64,000 nucleotides of DNA from Caloranaerobacter sp050286925 (GCF_050286925.1 NZ_JBFWFX010000002.1:62001-126000); one strand, 5' to 3'; positions 42,550-52,276 are shown, counted from the stretch's first letter. Made by a program: numbers and translations. The notes: a model not told the origin generated them from the sequence alone.

Positions 42550-44199
42550 TTGGAAAATATAGGTATTTTTAGCAAATTAATTGCATTTACTGTGGGTATT
42601 ATCAACAAAATAACAAATTATATAGGACTTACATTTAATGATATTTTTTGCTTATTTATTATTTTTATGGCATTATCATCATTTTATATTTTACATAAAA
42701 AAGTTAGGCAAAATATTAAAATGCTGGGGTTATTTATTAAGCAGATCGAGGGATTATCAGGAAACATGAACGAAAAGTTAATTAAGTTAAATGATGAGAA
42801 CATCTTAAAAAATGATATGTATTTGTATAACTTGTGGAAAAGATATTTTAAAAATCTTAGAGAATCTGGAATAGAAGAAAGTGTAACGGATATATCTAAA
42901 TATTTCAATAAAGCTACAATTATAGATATTCCCGGAAAGAGAAAAATTGCTGAAATTATTCCAGGAGTATTAACTGCATTAGGTATTTTAGGAACGTTTT
43001 TAGGGTTATTAAATGGTATTTCGGGGTTAAATACACAAAATATAGAGACAATGAGAAATGGTATCAATACTTTATTAAATGGTATGTCATTAGCTTTTAC
43101 GACTTCGATTGTAGGTATTTTATCGTCAATAATTTGGTCATGGCTAGATAGAAAATCATATAAAAGATATATTGAAATGTTAAACAATTTCTATATTATA
43201 TTTACTGAACAGTTTCCAATAACCAATAGCCTTAATTTTTTAAACGAGATAGTTTTGTATCAAAAGGAACAAACAGAAGCTATAAAACATATAAGTACGG
43301 ATATATCTTTGGAGATAGCTAAAGCTTTTAATAAAACAGTTAGTGAAACCTTAATTCCAAAGATAGATGAGTCTATTGGTATGACTTTAAAAGAAAATGT
43401 TCTGCCAGCAATAAATTCTATGTCCGATGTGATAAAAGATTTTGCAAATGTAGCTACTTCTAATCAAACTGACGGATTAAATAAAATAGTAGAGAAATTT
43501 GTTGTGTTAATGAATGAATCTCTAAATGGACAATTTGAAAATTTGGCTAACACTATTGATGAATTATGTAAATGGCAGATTGAAACTAAGAATAATTTAG
43601 AAAAATTAATTAATGAACTTGAAGAAACAGCAAGAAATCAAAAAGAAATTAATGTAAGTTCAGAGGAAATGATAAAACATTTTTCAGCTTATTTTGAAAA
43701 ATTAATAGAGGCTAACAATAATATAGATAAAAGTATAAATGTGATGGAAAATATAGTGTCAAATATGAATGAACTTGTTCAATATAATAAGGAAATAACT
43801 ATAGAAATTGAAGAAAAACAGAAATTATTAAATCAAAGAAATGATATGTATATTAAAACAATAAATCAGTGTGTAGAGGAACTTAATTCAAATTGGAATA
43901 GTATGCAGAGTAATTTGGAGGAGATTAATTTACAATTAGAAAATGCAACAAAAACATTTATTGAGAATATGCATAAGGGGCTAGAAATTACTTTCCAAGA
44001 CTTTGATAAAAATTTAGCTCATATAGTTAATAGATTAAGCGGAACTATTAATGAGATTCAAGAAACTATTGATGAAATGCCAAGATTATTAAGGGCAACT
44101 TCAGAAAGATTTTCTCATTCTCTTGAAACTGTTAATAAAACTGTTTTAGAATTGGATAAAGTTTTTACTAGAATTAAAAGTGAATATCAATCAGCTTAA
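42550..44199 (+). CDS. zorA: Zorya defence protein ZorA (MotA/ExbB-like motor subunit)
   Basis: A ~549-residue membrane protein. Hydrophobic segments occur at about 30-52, 138-160 (IIPGVLTALGILGTFLG) and 178-205 (LLNGMSLAFTTSIVGILSSI), a MotA/TolQ/ExbB pattern. From about 230 a long helical cytoplasmic tail follows to the end, the feature that distinguishes ZorA from flagellar MotA. ZorA5B2 is a peptidoglycan-anchored, ion-driven motor that senses phage infection. I use TTG 42550, 5-7 bases after AGAGGTGA; GTG 42541 in frame is an alternative. First gene of the operon. Confidence 0.9.
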   Translation: MENIGIFSKLIAFTVGIINKITNYIGLTFNDIFCLFIIFMALSSFYILHKKVRQNIKMLGLFIKQIEGLSGNMNEKLIKLNDENILKNDMYLYNLWKRYFKNLRESGIEESVTDISKYFNKATIIDIPGKRKIAEIIPGVLTALGILGTFLGLLNGISGLNTQNIETMRNGINTLLNGMSLAFTTSIVGILSSIIWSWLDRKSYKRYIEMLNNFYIIFTEQFPITNSLNFLNEIVLYQKEQTEAIKHISTDISLEIAKAFNKTVSETLIPKIDESIGMTLKENVLPAINSMSDVIKDFANVATSNQTDGLNKIVEKFVVLMNESLNGQFENLANTIDELCKWQIETKNNLEKLINELEETARNQKEINVSSEEMIKHFSAYFEKLIEANNNIDKSINVMENIVSNMNELVQYNKEITIEIEEKQKLLNQRNDMYIKTINQCVEELNSNWNSMQSNLEEINLQLENATKTFIENMHKGLEITFQDFDKNLAHIVNRLSGTINEIQETIDEMPRLLRATSERFSHSLETVNKTVLELDKVFTRIKSEYQSA

Positions 44200-44212
44200 T
44201 TAGAGGTGAGTC

Positions 44213-44953
44213 ATGATGTTTAATGATGATTTCGATTCTTATTTGCTTGATAAAGAAGAACCTCCTAATTATTGGATGTCTTATTCTGATATGATGTCTG
44301 GACTATTATTAATTTTTGTATTATTTTTAAGCATTAGTAGTTTTCAGTTTGATGAACAATCAAAATTACTAACGGAACAGAGCGAAAAAATAAAAATTCA
44401 GCAAGAAAAAATAAATAATATTATTGGAGTTAGAACTCAACTTATAGAAGCATTAAAAGAACAATTTAAAGATTCTAATTTAGAAATAGATATAGATTCT
44501 CAGACAGGAGCAATTAGATTTAGTAGTGGTGTTTTCTTTGATACTAATAAATATACATTAAAACCATCTGGTAAAGCATATTTAAATAAGTTTATACCAT
44601 TATATATTAATGTTCTTCTAAATAAGGAGAATAGTAAATATATTTCTGAAATTATAATAGAAGGACATACGGATACTAATGGTACATATATGTATAATTT
44701 AGATTTATCACAAAAGCGTGCATTTGAAGTTACAAAATATATTTTAAGTGATGAGTTTAAAGAAATAACAGACGAAGAAAAAAATAAGTTAAGAAAAATA
44801 ATTACTGCTAATGGTCGGTCTTTTAGTAACCCTATAAAAAATAAAGAAGGGAAAGTGGATTTAGATAAATCAAGAAGAGTTGAATTTAAGTTTAGGTTGA
44901 AAGACGAAGAAATGATTCAAGAAATGAATAGGTTATTAAAGGGGAATAAATAA
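44213..44953 (+). CDS. zorB: Zorya defence protein ZorB (MotB/OmpA-like stator)
   Basis: A ~246-residue membrane protein. The single N-terminal helix MSYSDMMSGLLLIFVLFLSI contains the ion-binding Asp near residue 26. A short coiled linker follows. A C-terminal OmpA/MotB domain (about 100-240) has the peptidoglycan-binding motif IIIEGHTDTNGTYMYNLDLSQKRA near 148. Two adjacent ATG codons (44213 and 44216) follow AGAGGTGA; 44216 has better spacing. It completes the ZorAB motor. Thirteen bases after zorA. Confidence 0.94.
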   Translation: MMFNDDFDSYLLDKEEPPNYWMSYSDMMSGLLLIFVLFLSISSFQFDEQSKLLTEQSEKIKIQQEKINNIIGVRTQLIEALKEQFKDSNLEIDIDSQTGAIRFSSGVFFDTNKYTLKPSGKAYLNKFIPLYINVLLNKENSKYISEIIIEGHTDTNGTYMYNLDLSQKRAFEVTKYILSDEFKEITDEEKNKLRKIITANGRSFSNPIKNKEGKVDLDKSRRVEFKFRLKDEEMIQEMNRLLKGNK

Positions 44954-44954
44954 A

Positions 44955-46130
44955 ATGATTAAAAAATCATTCATATTTAAACCTACAGAAATAATTAAAG
45001 CTAGGATAGAGATAGAAAAAAAACATATCATTGAAAAAGGTAGTATTGAATCTTATCGTAAATTAGCAAGTAAGATAGATTTAAAGGATTTGCTAAATAG
45101 AATTATGAAAATCAAAAATGAAAATGAGTTAGAAAAATTAGCTTATAAACTCAATACAAAAGAATTGTATTTATTAGCGGATTACTGTATTGAAAATAAA
45201 TATAATGTTGATTTATCGAAAATATTTAGAATATTAGATTTAAGATATAGAAAAAACTTCCTTAAAATATATTATTACGGATTCCAGCAGCATTATACCA
45301 ATTCGGATTTTAACAATTATCTTTCAAAAATATTAAGAAGAGAGCAATCAGATGAATATTTAGGTTTTCAAAAAGGACTATCTGCTGTTATTGCATCTTG
45401 GTTAGTGAAAAAGGATGTAATACAAGAGATAGTTAAGACTTATTATAAACTTAATAGAGATTTTGAATTTTTCGTGAAAATCTTTAAATTAAATGATAAT
45501 TCCAAGCTAGTTATTGATTGTAAGAAGCACATTTATATTTATTGTGATGAAGAGCGTTATTTAAATACTAATGAGCAATATTTACTAAATACGATTAAGA
45601 GTTTTAATAGAAATGAATTAGCTCGATTTGCTGATAATTATTTGAGAAAAGTTAGATTTGAAAATTTTCAGTATAGTATCCTTAATTATATTAATTATAA
45701 CTTTGATAAACCAAATAACCCTTATTATTCAATCTATTGGAAACAAATGTCGTCTGAGGCTATCAGTAAGTTTAACAAGTGGTTATCTCTAAAGGTAATA
45801 AGGGATTTCTTTGGAGAAAGTGATAGATTTAGATTCTGGCGTAATTATTTAGAAATTCTAGAGGATTGGTATTTAGTAAAAAGTAGAGGGCAATTGTTCT
45901 TAGACTTTGGTAATTTTGTTGTAGTTGAATTTGAAGAGACTGGGAATGCAGCTTATATTTATAAAAAATCGGTTTTCAAGGAAAAATTCAGTCGCTTTAC
46001 AAATGAATCTAATTCTGTACCGAATTCGAAATTAAAAGATCAGTTTCTTGCAATAGATAGGATAACTCATAATGGTAATTGGGAATATAAAGCAGCTCAA
46101 ATCATAAGGAGTGTAATCGAAAATGCTTAA
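44955..46130 (+). CDS. zorC: Zorya type I protein ZorC (EH-signature domain)
   Basis: A 391-residue soluble protein. The C-terminal half shows the EH_Signature pattern, including DRFRFWRNYLEILEDW near residues 290-305 and GNFVVVEFEETGNAAYIYKK. ZorC occurs in type I Zorya, with ZorD, and binds DNA in studied systems. It starts one base after the zorB stop and overlaps zorD by 8 bases. The position between zorB and zorD confirms the assignment. Confidence 0.9.
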   Translation: MIKKSFIFKPTEIIKARIEIEKKHIIEKGSIESYRKLASKIDLKDLLNRIMKIKNENELEKLAYKLNTKELYLLADYCIENKYNVDLSKIFRILDLRYRKNFLKIYYYGFQQHYTNSDFNNYLSKILRREQSDEYLGFQKGLSAVIASWLVKKDVIQEIVKTYYKLNRDFEFFVKIFKLNDNSKLVIDCKKHIYIYCDEERYLNTNEQYLLNTIKSFNRNELARFADNYLRKVRFENFQYSILNYINYNFDKPNNPYYSIYWKQMSSEAISKFNKWLSLKVIRDFFGESDRFRFWRNYLEILEDWYLVKSRGQLFLDFGNFVVVEFEETGNAAYIYKKSVFKEKFSRFTNESNSVPNSKLKDQFLAIDRITHNGNWEYKAAQIIRSVIENA

Positions 46131-48903
46131 ATTTATAAAGAGGCCTCGGATTAACATAATAAAGAAGTATGGGAAAATTGGTATTATCTATGATATATTG
46201 TATAAAGATAATATCAAAGTATTTTTTCCATTATTAAAAAATAATGACAAAATCATAGATTGTATTATAAAATCTGATCATTATGACTTAATTAATCTGC
46301 TTGAGGAACTTTGGTTAGAAGATCTTATTTTATTAGATGAAGAAGAAAATTATTATATTCCATATGATTTGCTTTATGAATTAGAAGATGATGTAAAAGA
46401 AAAATTAGAAATACCTGAAGATGGGAAATTTGAAATTAAGATTAAATCATATAATTATTTAGGACACCCGGAATTTAACATAGATTATGAAATCTTACAT
46501 CCTATTGAGGGTAAATTAGGAAATTATTACTTAAGATATGGTAATATTATTAAATTTAATGATAAAGAATATCTATTAAACAAAGCGCAATATAAGTTGA
46601 TTGAAGAGATAGATAAGTTTGAAAAAACTAATGATGTTAATAAGCAAGCTGTATTTATTGCAAAAGTTAAGAAAAAGGCAGAAAAGTCTAAAGCTGTATT
46701 GGATGAATATTTGGAAAATGAAGCTTGTTATTTTCCTGAAGAAATTGATGTAGACATAAAGAAACATAATGATCATTATATTGAATTAAGACCATTGTTT
46801 AAGGATTTAAATGATGAAATTAATAGTAAAATACAAGGTGAAAAAGAATTAAAGGTTATAAATTCATATATTAATAAAAACAAAAGAGAAAGAGTGTTTT
46901 TAACAGATAAGGTTTTAAATTTATATAAAAAGATAAATGAAAAAAAAGATATTAAAGAAGCCGATGTACCTAGGTTTATTAATAATCCACAGGCTTATTT
47001 ACCAGACGATATAGATTTAACTGGTTTTAGCGACAGAGTTAAAGGATTAAAAATTCGTACATATAAGACACAGCCATATGTAAAAGCTAAGGAAAATAGT
47101 GAATATGGATGGTTTGATTTTGAAGTAGGTGTAGCTATTAATGTTGAAAATGAGTTATTTGAAGAAGATGGACAAAATATCGAAAATAAACTATATATGA
47201 AAACTATAGAGACTGAGGAATTTAAAAAACTAATCGAAATTGCAAAGAAAAACGGAGAAGACTATATATATTATAAAGGAAGTTGGATAAAGGTAGATAT
47301 TGAAGAAGGGGAAAAGTTTTTAGAAGCAAAAGAGGTTTATGATAAAAGGTTTAAGAATAAAAAGGTAAGTATTACTGATATACCATATATTCTAGATATA
47401 TATGATAATTTGACAACTTTAGAGTACGATCTTACTTTAATAGAATTGAAAAAAGAATTGCAAAATAGAGATTTATTAACATATAAAAAGCCTAGCTTAT
47501 TAAATGCAGAATTATACAAATACCAACAAGAGGGTTATCTTTGGTTGAAAATTTTAAGTTATAGCAGATTAGGTGGTTTACTTGCAGATGATATGGGGTT
47601 AGGTAAAACATTACAAGTGATAGCATTAATAGCTTATTTAAAGGAAATTGGACAGCTTAAACCTTCTATAATAATATTACCTTCAGCACTAATAGATAAT
47701 TGGGTAAAAGAAATAAAAAAGTTTACTTTTAATATTACTGATATTTATATACATCATGGTTTTAATAGATATAAAACAGAAGATATTATTAAGCAGTATG
47801 ATTTAGTTTTGACTACTTATGAAACTTTAGTTAGGGATCAATTATTATTAGGGAAGATAGATTGGAATCTTATAGTGTGTGATGAAGCACAAAAGATTAA
47901 AAATTCAAATACATTGGCTACGACAGCTGTAAAGGCTCTAAAATCAAGATATAGAGTAGCATTAACTGGTACACCAGTTGAAAACGGATTAAGTGAATTG
48001 TGGTCGATTATGGATTATGTACAGCCAGGATTATTAAAGAGTTATGAATGGTTTAAAAAAAATTTCGAGGTTCCAATACAGAAGAATTTATATGATGAAA
48101 AATTGTTAGAAGATAAAAAAAGGCAATTAATTGAACTTATTCATCCTGTATTTTTAAGAAGAACAAAAGAGGATAAGTTAGATAATATACCAAAGAAATA
48201 TGAAAAGAAAATAAGAGTTTCTTTAAGTAAGAAACAAGAAGAATTATACGCTGATATAGTTTATAAAGTTAAAACACAAGGTGCAAAAAATAAAGTATTG
48301 GCTTATTTACAGCAGTTGATTCAAATTTGTAGCCATCCAAGACTTTTGATGGATGAAATTCCAGATACTAAAACGTTACTAGAAGAGTGTGATAAACTTA
48401 AAATGGTTATAAGTTTACTGAATGATATAAGGTTAAAGGATGAAAAAGTTATTATATTTACTAAGTATAGAAAAATGCAAAATATATTAAGAAAAGTAAT
48501 TCGAGAAAAATTTAAAATCTATCCGAATTGTATTAATGGACAAGTTAAAGGCAATAGAGTTAATATAATAAAAGAGTTTGAAAGTAAAAAAGGGTTCAAT
48601 GTATTAATATTGTCACCTAGAGCTGCAGGAGTTGGATTGAATATAGTAGGTGCAAATCATGTAATACACTATACGAGGGAGTGGAATCCAGCAATAGAGA
48701 AACAAGCTACTGATAGAGTTTATAGAATAGGGCAAGAAAAAGATGTTTTTGTATATTATCCAATCTGTACTAGTAGTTTAGGGGTAACAGTAGAAGAGAG
48801 GTTAGATGAATTATTAGAAGATAAGAAAAAATTATTTAAAGATGTAATAATTCCTGTTGATAAATTACAGATTAATGAAAAAGATTTTACAGACTTATTT
48901 TGA
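46123..48903 (+). CDS. zorD: Zorya type I effector ZorD (SNF2-family helicase/nuclease)
   Basis: A 926-residue SNF2-type ATPase. The N-terminal ~450 residues are the family-specific part. Helicase motif I LADDMGLGKT lies near 487, motif II CDEAQKIKNS near 586, motif III LTGTPVENGLSELWSI near 618, and motif VI ATDRVYRIGQ near 855. ZorD is the effector that, when released from autoinhibition, degrades invading DNA. The length is close to type I ZorD. It overlaps zorC by 8 bases, so zorABCD form one operon. All core motifs are intact. Confidence 0.94.
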   Translation: MLKFIKRPRINIIKKYGKIGIIYDILYKDNIKVFFPLLKNNDKIIDCIIKSDHYDLINLLEELWLEDLILLDEEENYYIPYDLLYELEDDVKEKLEIPEDGKFEIKIKSYNYLGHPEFNIDYEILHPIEGKLGNYYLRYGNIIKFNDKEYLLNKAQYKLIEEIDKFEKTNDVNKQAVFIAKVKKKAEKSKAVLDEYLENEACYFPEEIDVDIKKHNDHYIELRPLFKDLNDEINSKIQGEKELKVINSYINKNKRERVFLTDKVLNLYKKINEKKDIKEADVPRFINNPQAYLPDDIDLTGFSDRVKGLKIRTYKTQPYVKAKENSEYGWFDFEVGVAINVENELFEEDGQNIENKLYMKTIETEEFKKLIEIAKKNGEDYIYYKGSWIKVDIEEGEKFLEAKEVYDKRFKNKKVSITDIPYILDIYDNLTTLEYDLTLIELKKELQNRDLLTYKKPSLLNAELYKYQQEGYLWLKILSYSRLGGLLADDMGLGKTLQVIALIAYLKEIGQLKPSIIILPSALIDNWVKEIKKFTFNITDIYIHHGFNRYKTEDIIKQYDLVLTTYETLVRDQLLLGKIDWNLIVCDEAQKIKNSNTLATTAVKALKSRYRVALTGTPVENGLSELWSIMDYVQPGLLKSYEWFKKNFEVPIQKNLYDEKLLEDKKRQLIELIHPVFLRRTKEDKLDNIPKKYEKKIRVSLSKKQEELYADIVYKVKTQGAKNKVLAYLQQLIQICSHPRLLMDEIPDTKTLLEECDKLKMVISLLNDIRLKDEKVIIFTKYRKMQNILRKVIREKFKIYPNCINGQVKGNRVNIIKEFESKKGFNVLILSPRAAGVGLNIVGANHVIHYTREWNPAIEKQATDRVYRIGQEKDVFVYYPICTSSLGVTVEERLDELLEDKKKLFKDVIIPVDKLQINEKDFTDLF

Positions 48904-49027
48904 TATCAGCTTTATATCAAAAAACAAATATTAAGTTCTTTAAAATATAACTAAGTAATTATATTTTTTTCAATAGTTGTAGAGTTCTGTAATTGAATTG
49001 ATTATTTTTGTTAGGAGAGTGGGGGAC

Positions 49028-49927
49028 GTGTATAAGCTTTTTTTATTAGTATTGGTTATTTCTTTTTCTGTTTATTATTTGTTAAAATATTTAAAGAAAG
49101 TAAAAATAAAAAAACAGGATAATTATTCAACAAAAATATGTGAACAAGATAAAATAAAAGTTGCAAAAAATGTTAAAGAAATTGAGAAGAATAAGACGAA
49201 TAAGAAAATATCAAACATATCAGAAATAAATATTAACCCTAAAATAACAAATTCAAATTTAAATAGTAGAAAACGGTTAAAAACAAAAGAAATATTGAAA
49301 TCTAATTATAATGTAGGCTCTATAGTTTATCATAAAAGATTCGGTGAGGGGATTATTAAATCAATTAATAAAAATAAAGGTTTTATTATAATTGATTTTC
49401 ACGATTATGGAATAAAAAAATTAGAAATTAAAATATGTGAGAAAAATAAACTTCTAAGTTTTAAAAAACAAACTGTAATAGATAAAAATAATAAATGTAA
49501 AGATAATGAAAATATAAAATATAAAAAGGATATAAATATAAAAAAACAGATAAATACTAAAATAATAAATAAACCAAACATAGAGAATAAAAAAGAAAAG
49601 TATAAAATAGAGAAGAAGATAGGAGAAAAGATATTTCATGAATATTTTGGGTTTGGATGTTTGACATCAGTGGATGAAAAATATGTAACTATTCGTTTCG
49701 ATGATTTTGAAACAAAAATTTTTCCTATTAATATATTTCAAAAACGTGATTTAATACGTTTTGTTGATGTAAATGAATCTTTTAATAAAACACCTATCAA
49801 AATAAAAAAAGAGGCAAAAGTAAGTTCATCAACTAATAGTAAATATAATAGAGAAAAATGGGATCATTCTTATCAAATAGATTATAATTGGCTAGATGAA
49901 ATTAGTAAATTAGCTAATGAAGAATGA
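49028..49927 (+). CDS. Membrane-anchored protein with two PcrA-tail/Tudor-like modules, unrecognised
   Basis: A 299-residue protein on the same strand 124 bp after zorD. The N-terminal segment YKLFLLVLVISFSVYYLL is a membrane anchor. Two related modules follow, at about residues 95-145 (VGSIVYHKRFGEGIIKSI) and 197-247 (GEKIFHEYFGFGCLTSV). The G-x-x-V-x-H-x-x-FG-x-G pattern followed by I-x-F and a late hydrophobic strand is that of the Tudor-like C-terminal domain of UvrD/PcrA helicases, which binds RNA polymerase. Lys/Asn-rich linkers join them. GTG 49028 lies 10 bases after AGGAG. It may read out transcription or nucleic acids at the membrane. Not a known Zorya component as far as I know. 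Confidence 0.75.
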   Translation: MYKLFLLVLVISFSVYYLLKYLKKVKIKKQDNYSTKICEQDKIKVAKNVKEIEKNKTNKKISNISEININPKITNSNLNSRKRLKTKEILKSNYNVGSIVYHKRFGEGIIKSINKNKGFIIIDFHDYGIKKLEIKICEKNKLLSFKKQTVIDKNNKCKDNENIKYKKDINIKKQINTKIINKPNIENKKEKYKIEKKIGEKIFHEYFGFGCLTSVDEKYVTIRFDDFETKIFPINIFQKRDLIRFVDVNESFNKTPIKIKKEAKVSSSTNSKYNREKWDHSYQIDYNWLDEISKLANEE

Positions 49928-50052
49928 AAATAAATAAATAGAATTTTACTATTAAAGAAATATTTTTGGCAACAATCTATTAAATTCTTAACTATTCGGG
50001 AAACCAAACAGAAATTTAGTATTATAAATTTAAGATACAGGGGGATATAACT

Positions 50053-50553
50053 ATGGCTAAGAGGGATTATATTTTTATTGAAGAAAGTAAAGATGTTGAA
50101 AGATTTAGACTGGTTACCAATAAGGATGGAAGAAAAGAAATTTGGTTAAGAATAGCTGTTTATGATAAAGACGAGGAAGATGAAGCGATAAGTGATTTTA
50201 CAAGGTTGGGATTGGGTTATATAACTCCAGAGTATTTAAAAATAAAGATGGAAAGAAAGAAGGAGGATTGCAATATGGAACAAATAAAAATCAAAAAAAT
50301 GAGTCTTGAAGAAGCTAAAAAGTTAGGTATTGATTCTTGGAGTCATTGGGAGTGTGAACCTAGTACTTTTGATTGGGAATATGATGAACAGGAAACTGCT
50401 TATGTTTTTGAGGGAGATGTTATTGTAACTACACCAGAACAAACTGTACATATAACGGATAATATGTTAGTTTCTTTTCCAAAAGGATTAAAGTGTACAT
50501 GGGAAGTAAGAAAAAAGATTAGAAAGGTTTACACATTTAATTTTGAAATATAA
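50053..50553 (+). CDS. Cupin-domain protein (DUF861-like) with extra N-terminal region
   Basis: A 166-residue protein. Residues about 85-166 are a small cupin: WECEPSTFDWEYDEQETAYVFEGDV and SFPKGLKCTWEV with the DUF861/ethanolamine-type pattern. Residues 1-74 are a separate acidic N-terminal segment with no known motif. A second, stronger translation start exists inside: AAGGAGG at 50259-50265 followed by ATG 50275, which would make the cupin alone (~92 residues). Two products or a fusion of two former genes are possible. Function unknown. The outer start follows GGGGGAT. Confidence 0.75.
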   Translation: MAKRDYIFIEESKDVERFRLVTNKDGRKEIWLRIAVYDKDEEDEAISDFTRLGLGYITPEYLKIKMERKKEDCNMEQIKIKKMSLEEAKKLGIDSWSHWECEPSTFDWEYDEQETAYVFEGDVIVTTPEQTVHITDNMLVSFPKGLKCTWEVRKKIRKVYTFNFEI

Positions 50554-50579
50554 AAAAACTAGATAAAGACTAGAAACAT

Positions 50580-50621
50580 AAGACGGTTCTTTAATATGAC
50601 AGATGAAAAAAGAACCGTCTT
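50580..50621. terminator. Bidirectional terminator
   Basis: AAGACGGTTCTTT / AAAGAACCGTCTT, a 13-bp perfect stem with a 16-nt loop, between convergent cupin and VanW genes. Confidence 0.85.
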
Positions 50622-50624
50622 ATT

Positions 50625-51431
50625 TTATAATACACTTTCTTCTAAAAGAGGTTGATACATCATAATTGCATGGTTTTCAGTTATATATTCATCTTCTATA
50701 AGTTCTCCAAATAGATTATATATGCGCCTGTGAATAATATTATGACGCATATAACCACCCCAATATTCATGTGTAATCCAATGTTTTTTTTCATAAACTT
50801 CATATCTTTTAGTTATAGGTTTATCAGCTCTCCATTCGCCAACTAAATACTTGTCTGTCAAATAGACAATTAATTGATAAGTTTCATTAGTTCCGTTATA
50901 TATTTGCAAATCTCTATAATTATATACACAAGTAGCTCCACTACCAAAAGGCTGAGTTCTATTTACATCAGGAAAAACATCGAAGCTGTGTCGATACCTT
51001 TCTGTAACAGTTAAAGGGGTGTGCAAGGTCATCCAGTAGATTAGATTTGATAATTGGCAAAGTCCTCCACCTATTTCAGGACGGAAACTCCCATAAAAAA
51101 GGTTCATTCCTTCTACATATCCTTTTCTTTTAGTTGGTTTACCAATTAATTTCCAATATGAAAATGTTTCTCCAGGTTTGATTATTATCCCGTTAACTTT
51201 TTTTGTTGCAATTTTGAGATTAATAATCTTATTATACTGCAACCACATGTCAATATTCTTAAGTTTTCTAATTAGAGGAGTTTGATGTTTAAATATTACA
51301 TAAGGTAATTTTGAGGTATTTAAGGTTTTGGCATATTTTTTATTGCCAAAATACCATTCAAAATACTTTTTAGCTTTGTAATAATTTTTACCTAAAAAAA
51401 TTCTAAGAGCTGACCTTTTAATTGGTTTCAT
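50625..51431 (-). CDS. VanW family protein
   Basis: A 268-residue protein. VanW domain motifs fill most of the chain: IKPGETFSYWKLIGKPTKRKGY, PEIGGGLCQLSNLIYW, ERYRHSFDVFPD and PFGSGATCVYNYRDLQI. Such proteins occur in vancomycin-resistance clusters and widely in Clostridia, with unknown biochemical function, presumably at the cell wall. No signal peptide or membrane helix is visible, and no van resistance genes are near. Start ATG after AGGAGG on the minus strand. Confidence 0.9.
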   Translation of the reverse strand: MKPIKRSALRIFLGKNYYKAKKYFEWYFGNKKYAKTLNTSKLPYVIFKHQTPLIRKLKNIDMWLQYNKIINLKIATKKVNGIIIKPGETFSYWKLIGKPTKRKGYVEGMNLFYGSFRPEIGGGLCQLSNLIYWMTLHTPLTVTERYRHSFDVFPDVNRTQPFGSGATCVYNYRDLQIYNGTNETYQLIVYLTDKYLVGEWRADKPITKRYEVYEKKHWITHEYWGGYMRHNIIHRRIYNLFGELIEDEYITENHAIMMYQPLLEESVL

Positions 51432-51549
51432 TCAAAATCCTCCTAAAAGATTAGACAAGCTATCACTATTATTATTTTACCAATAATAGATTTTTATGTC
51501 AAAATTAAAAAAATAAGATTCTGAATATGGCATCGTAATTTTAAAAAAT

Positions 51550-51578
51550 TGACATGCAGTAAGCCAGACTTTTGTATT
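51550..51578 (+). promoter_or_regulatory. Promoter candidate for the DUF134 gene
   Basis: TTGACA with a 17-bp spacer to TTGTAT, about 105 bp upstream of the start. The -10 is weak, so an activator may be needed. Confidence 0.45.
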
Positions 51579-51684
51579 TATATATACATGAATATATTAC
51601 ATAATATAAATATAAAAGAGCTTTTATTTTATAATTAATAGTAATATAATAATTAGTATAAACATCAAAGTAGGAGGTAGTTGA

Positions 51685-52182
51685 ATGCCGAGGCCTGTTA
51701 AATGGAGAAGGATTGAAAACCTACCAGAATATGAATATTTCGTGCCAGTTAATGTATCTAATTGTGAATTAGAAGAAAATATCATTAAAGTTGAAGAATT
51801 AGAAGCTATAAGGCTTAAAGATTTAGAAGGACTAGATCAAGAAACATGTGCTAAGAGAATGGAGGTTTCAAGGCAGACATTCCAGAGAATTTATAATGAA
51901 GCTAAGATGAAGATAGCAGATAGCTTAGTTAATGGAAAAGCTATAAGAATAAAGGGAGGAAATTATACACAGAATATATGTGTATTTATATGTGAGAAAT
52001 GTGGGACAAAATGGGAAAATAGAGTAGAAGATATTTATGAAGATGAAGTAAAATGTCCTGAATGTGGTTCAAAAGATGTTTACTGTGCAGATAAACCTAG
52101 AAGAAGTTTTTGCCAAAATAGGTGTAGAGGTAGAGGAAGAGGCTTAAGAAGACATAGAAGATGTGAGATTGACAATGAATAA
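51685..52182 (+). CDS. DUF134 family DNA-binding protein
   Basis: A 165-residue protein. It begins MPRPVKWRRIENLPEYEYFVP, the DUF134 hallmark. A helix-turn-helix follows at about 45-85 (EAIRLKDLEGLDQETCAKRM, MEVSRQTFQRI), then a zinc ribbon CEKCGTKW...CPECGSKDVYC. The C-terminus is rich in Arg/Gly and Cys (CQNRCRGRGRGLRRHRRC). It is a probable transcription regulator that may sense metals or redox. Its target is likely the DUF5320 gene directly downstream, which has operator-like repeats. ATG after AGGAGG. Confidence 0.92.
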   Translation: MPRPVKWRRIENLPEYEYFVPVNVSNCELEENIIKVEELEAIRLKDLEGLDQETCAKRMEVSRQTFQRIYNEAKMKIADSLVNGKAIRIKGGNYTQNICVFICEKCGTKWENRVEDIYEDEVKCPECGSKDVYCADKPRRSFCQNRCRGRGRGLRRHRRCEIDNE

Positions 52183-52196
52183 CTTTATTACCAATT

Positions 52197-52237
52197 GACT
52201 CTGTATTAATAATTAATACAGAGTCTTCTTTTTTTTG
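52197..52237 (+). terminator. Terminator after the DUF134 gene
   Basis: GACTCTGTATTAAT / ATTAATACAGAGTC, nearly perfect palindrome, followed by TTCTTTTTTTT. Confidence 0.88.
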
Positions 52238-52247
52238 AAAAAAGTTA

Positions 52248-52276
52248 TTGACATATGCCCAAAATGGAATTATAAT
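52248..52276 (+). promoter_or_regulatory. Consensus promoter of the DUF5320 gene with operator candidate
   Basis: TTGACA (52248-52253) and TATAAT (52271-52276) with an ideal 17-bp spacer. The direct repeat CATATGCC(C/A)AAAAT occurs at 52252 inside the spacer and again at 52292, exactly 40 bp apart. A dimeric regulator could occupy both. Confidence 0.8.

Noticed and set aside
42684..43187. 167-residue minus-strand reading frame inside zorA
   Set aside because: It is an antisense shadow of a gene with clear MotA-like domains; no ribosome site and no recognisable protein features.
50625..51431. VanW gene as evidence of vancomycin resistance
   Set aside because: VanW-family proteins are widespread in Clostridia; no vanHAX/B ligase or vanRS genes are present.
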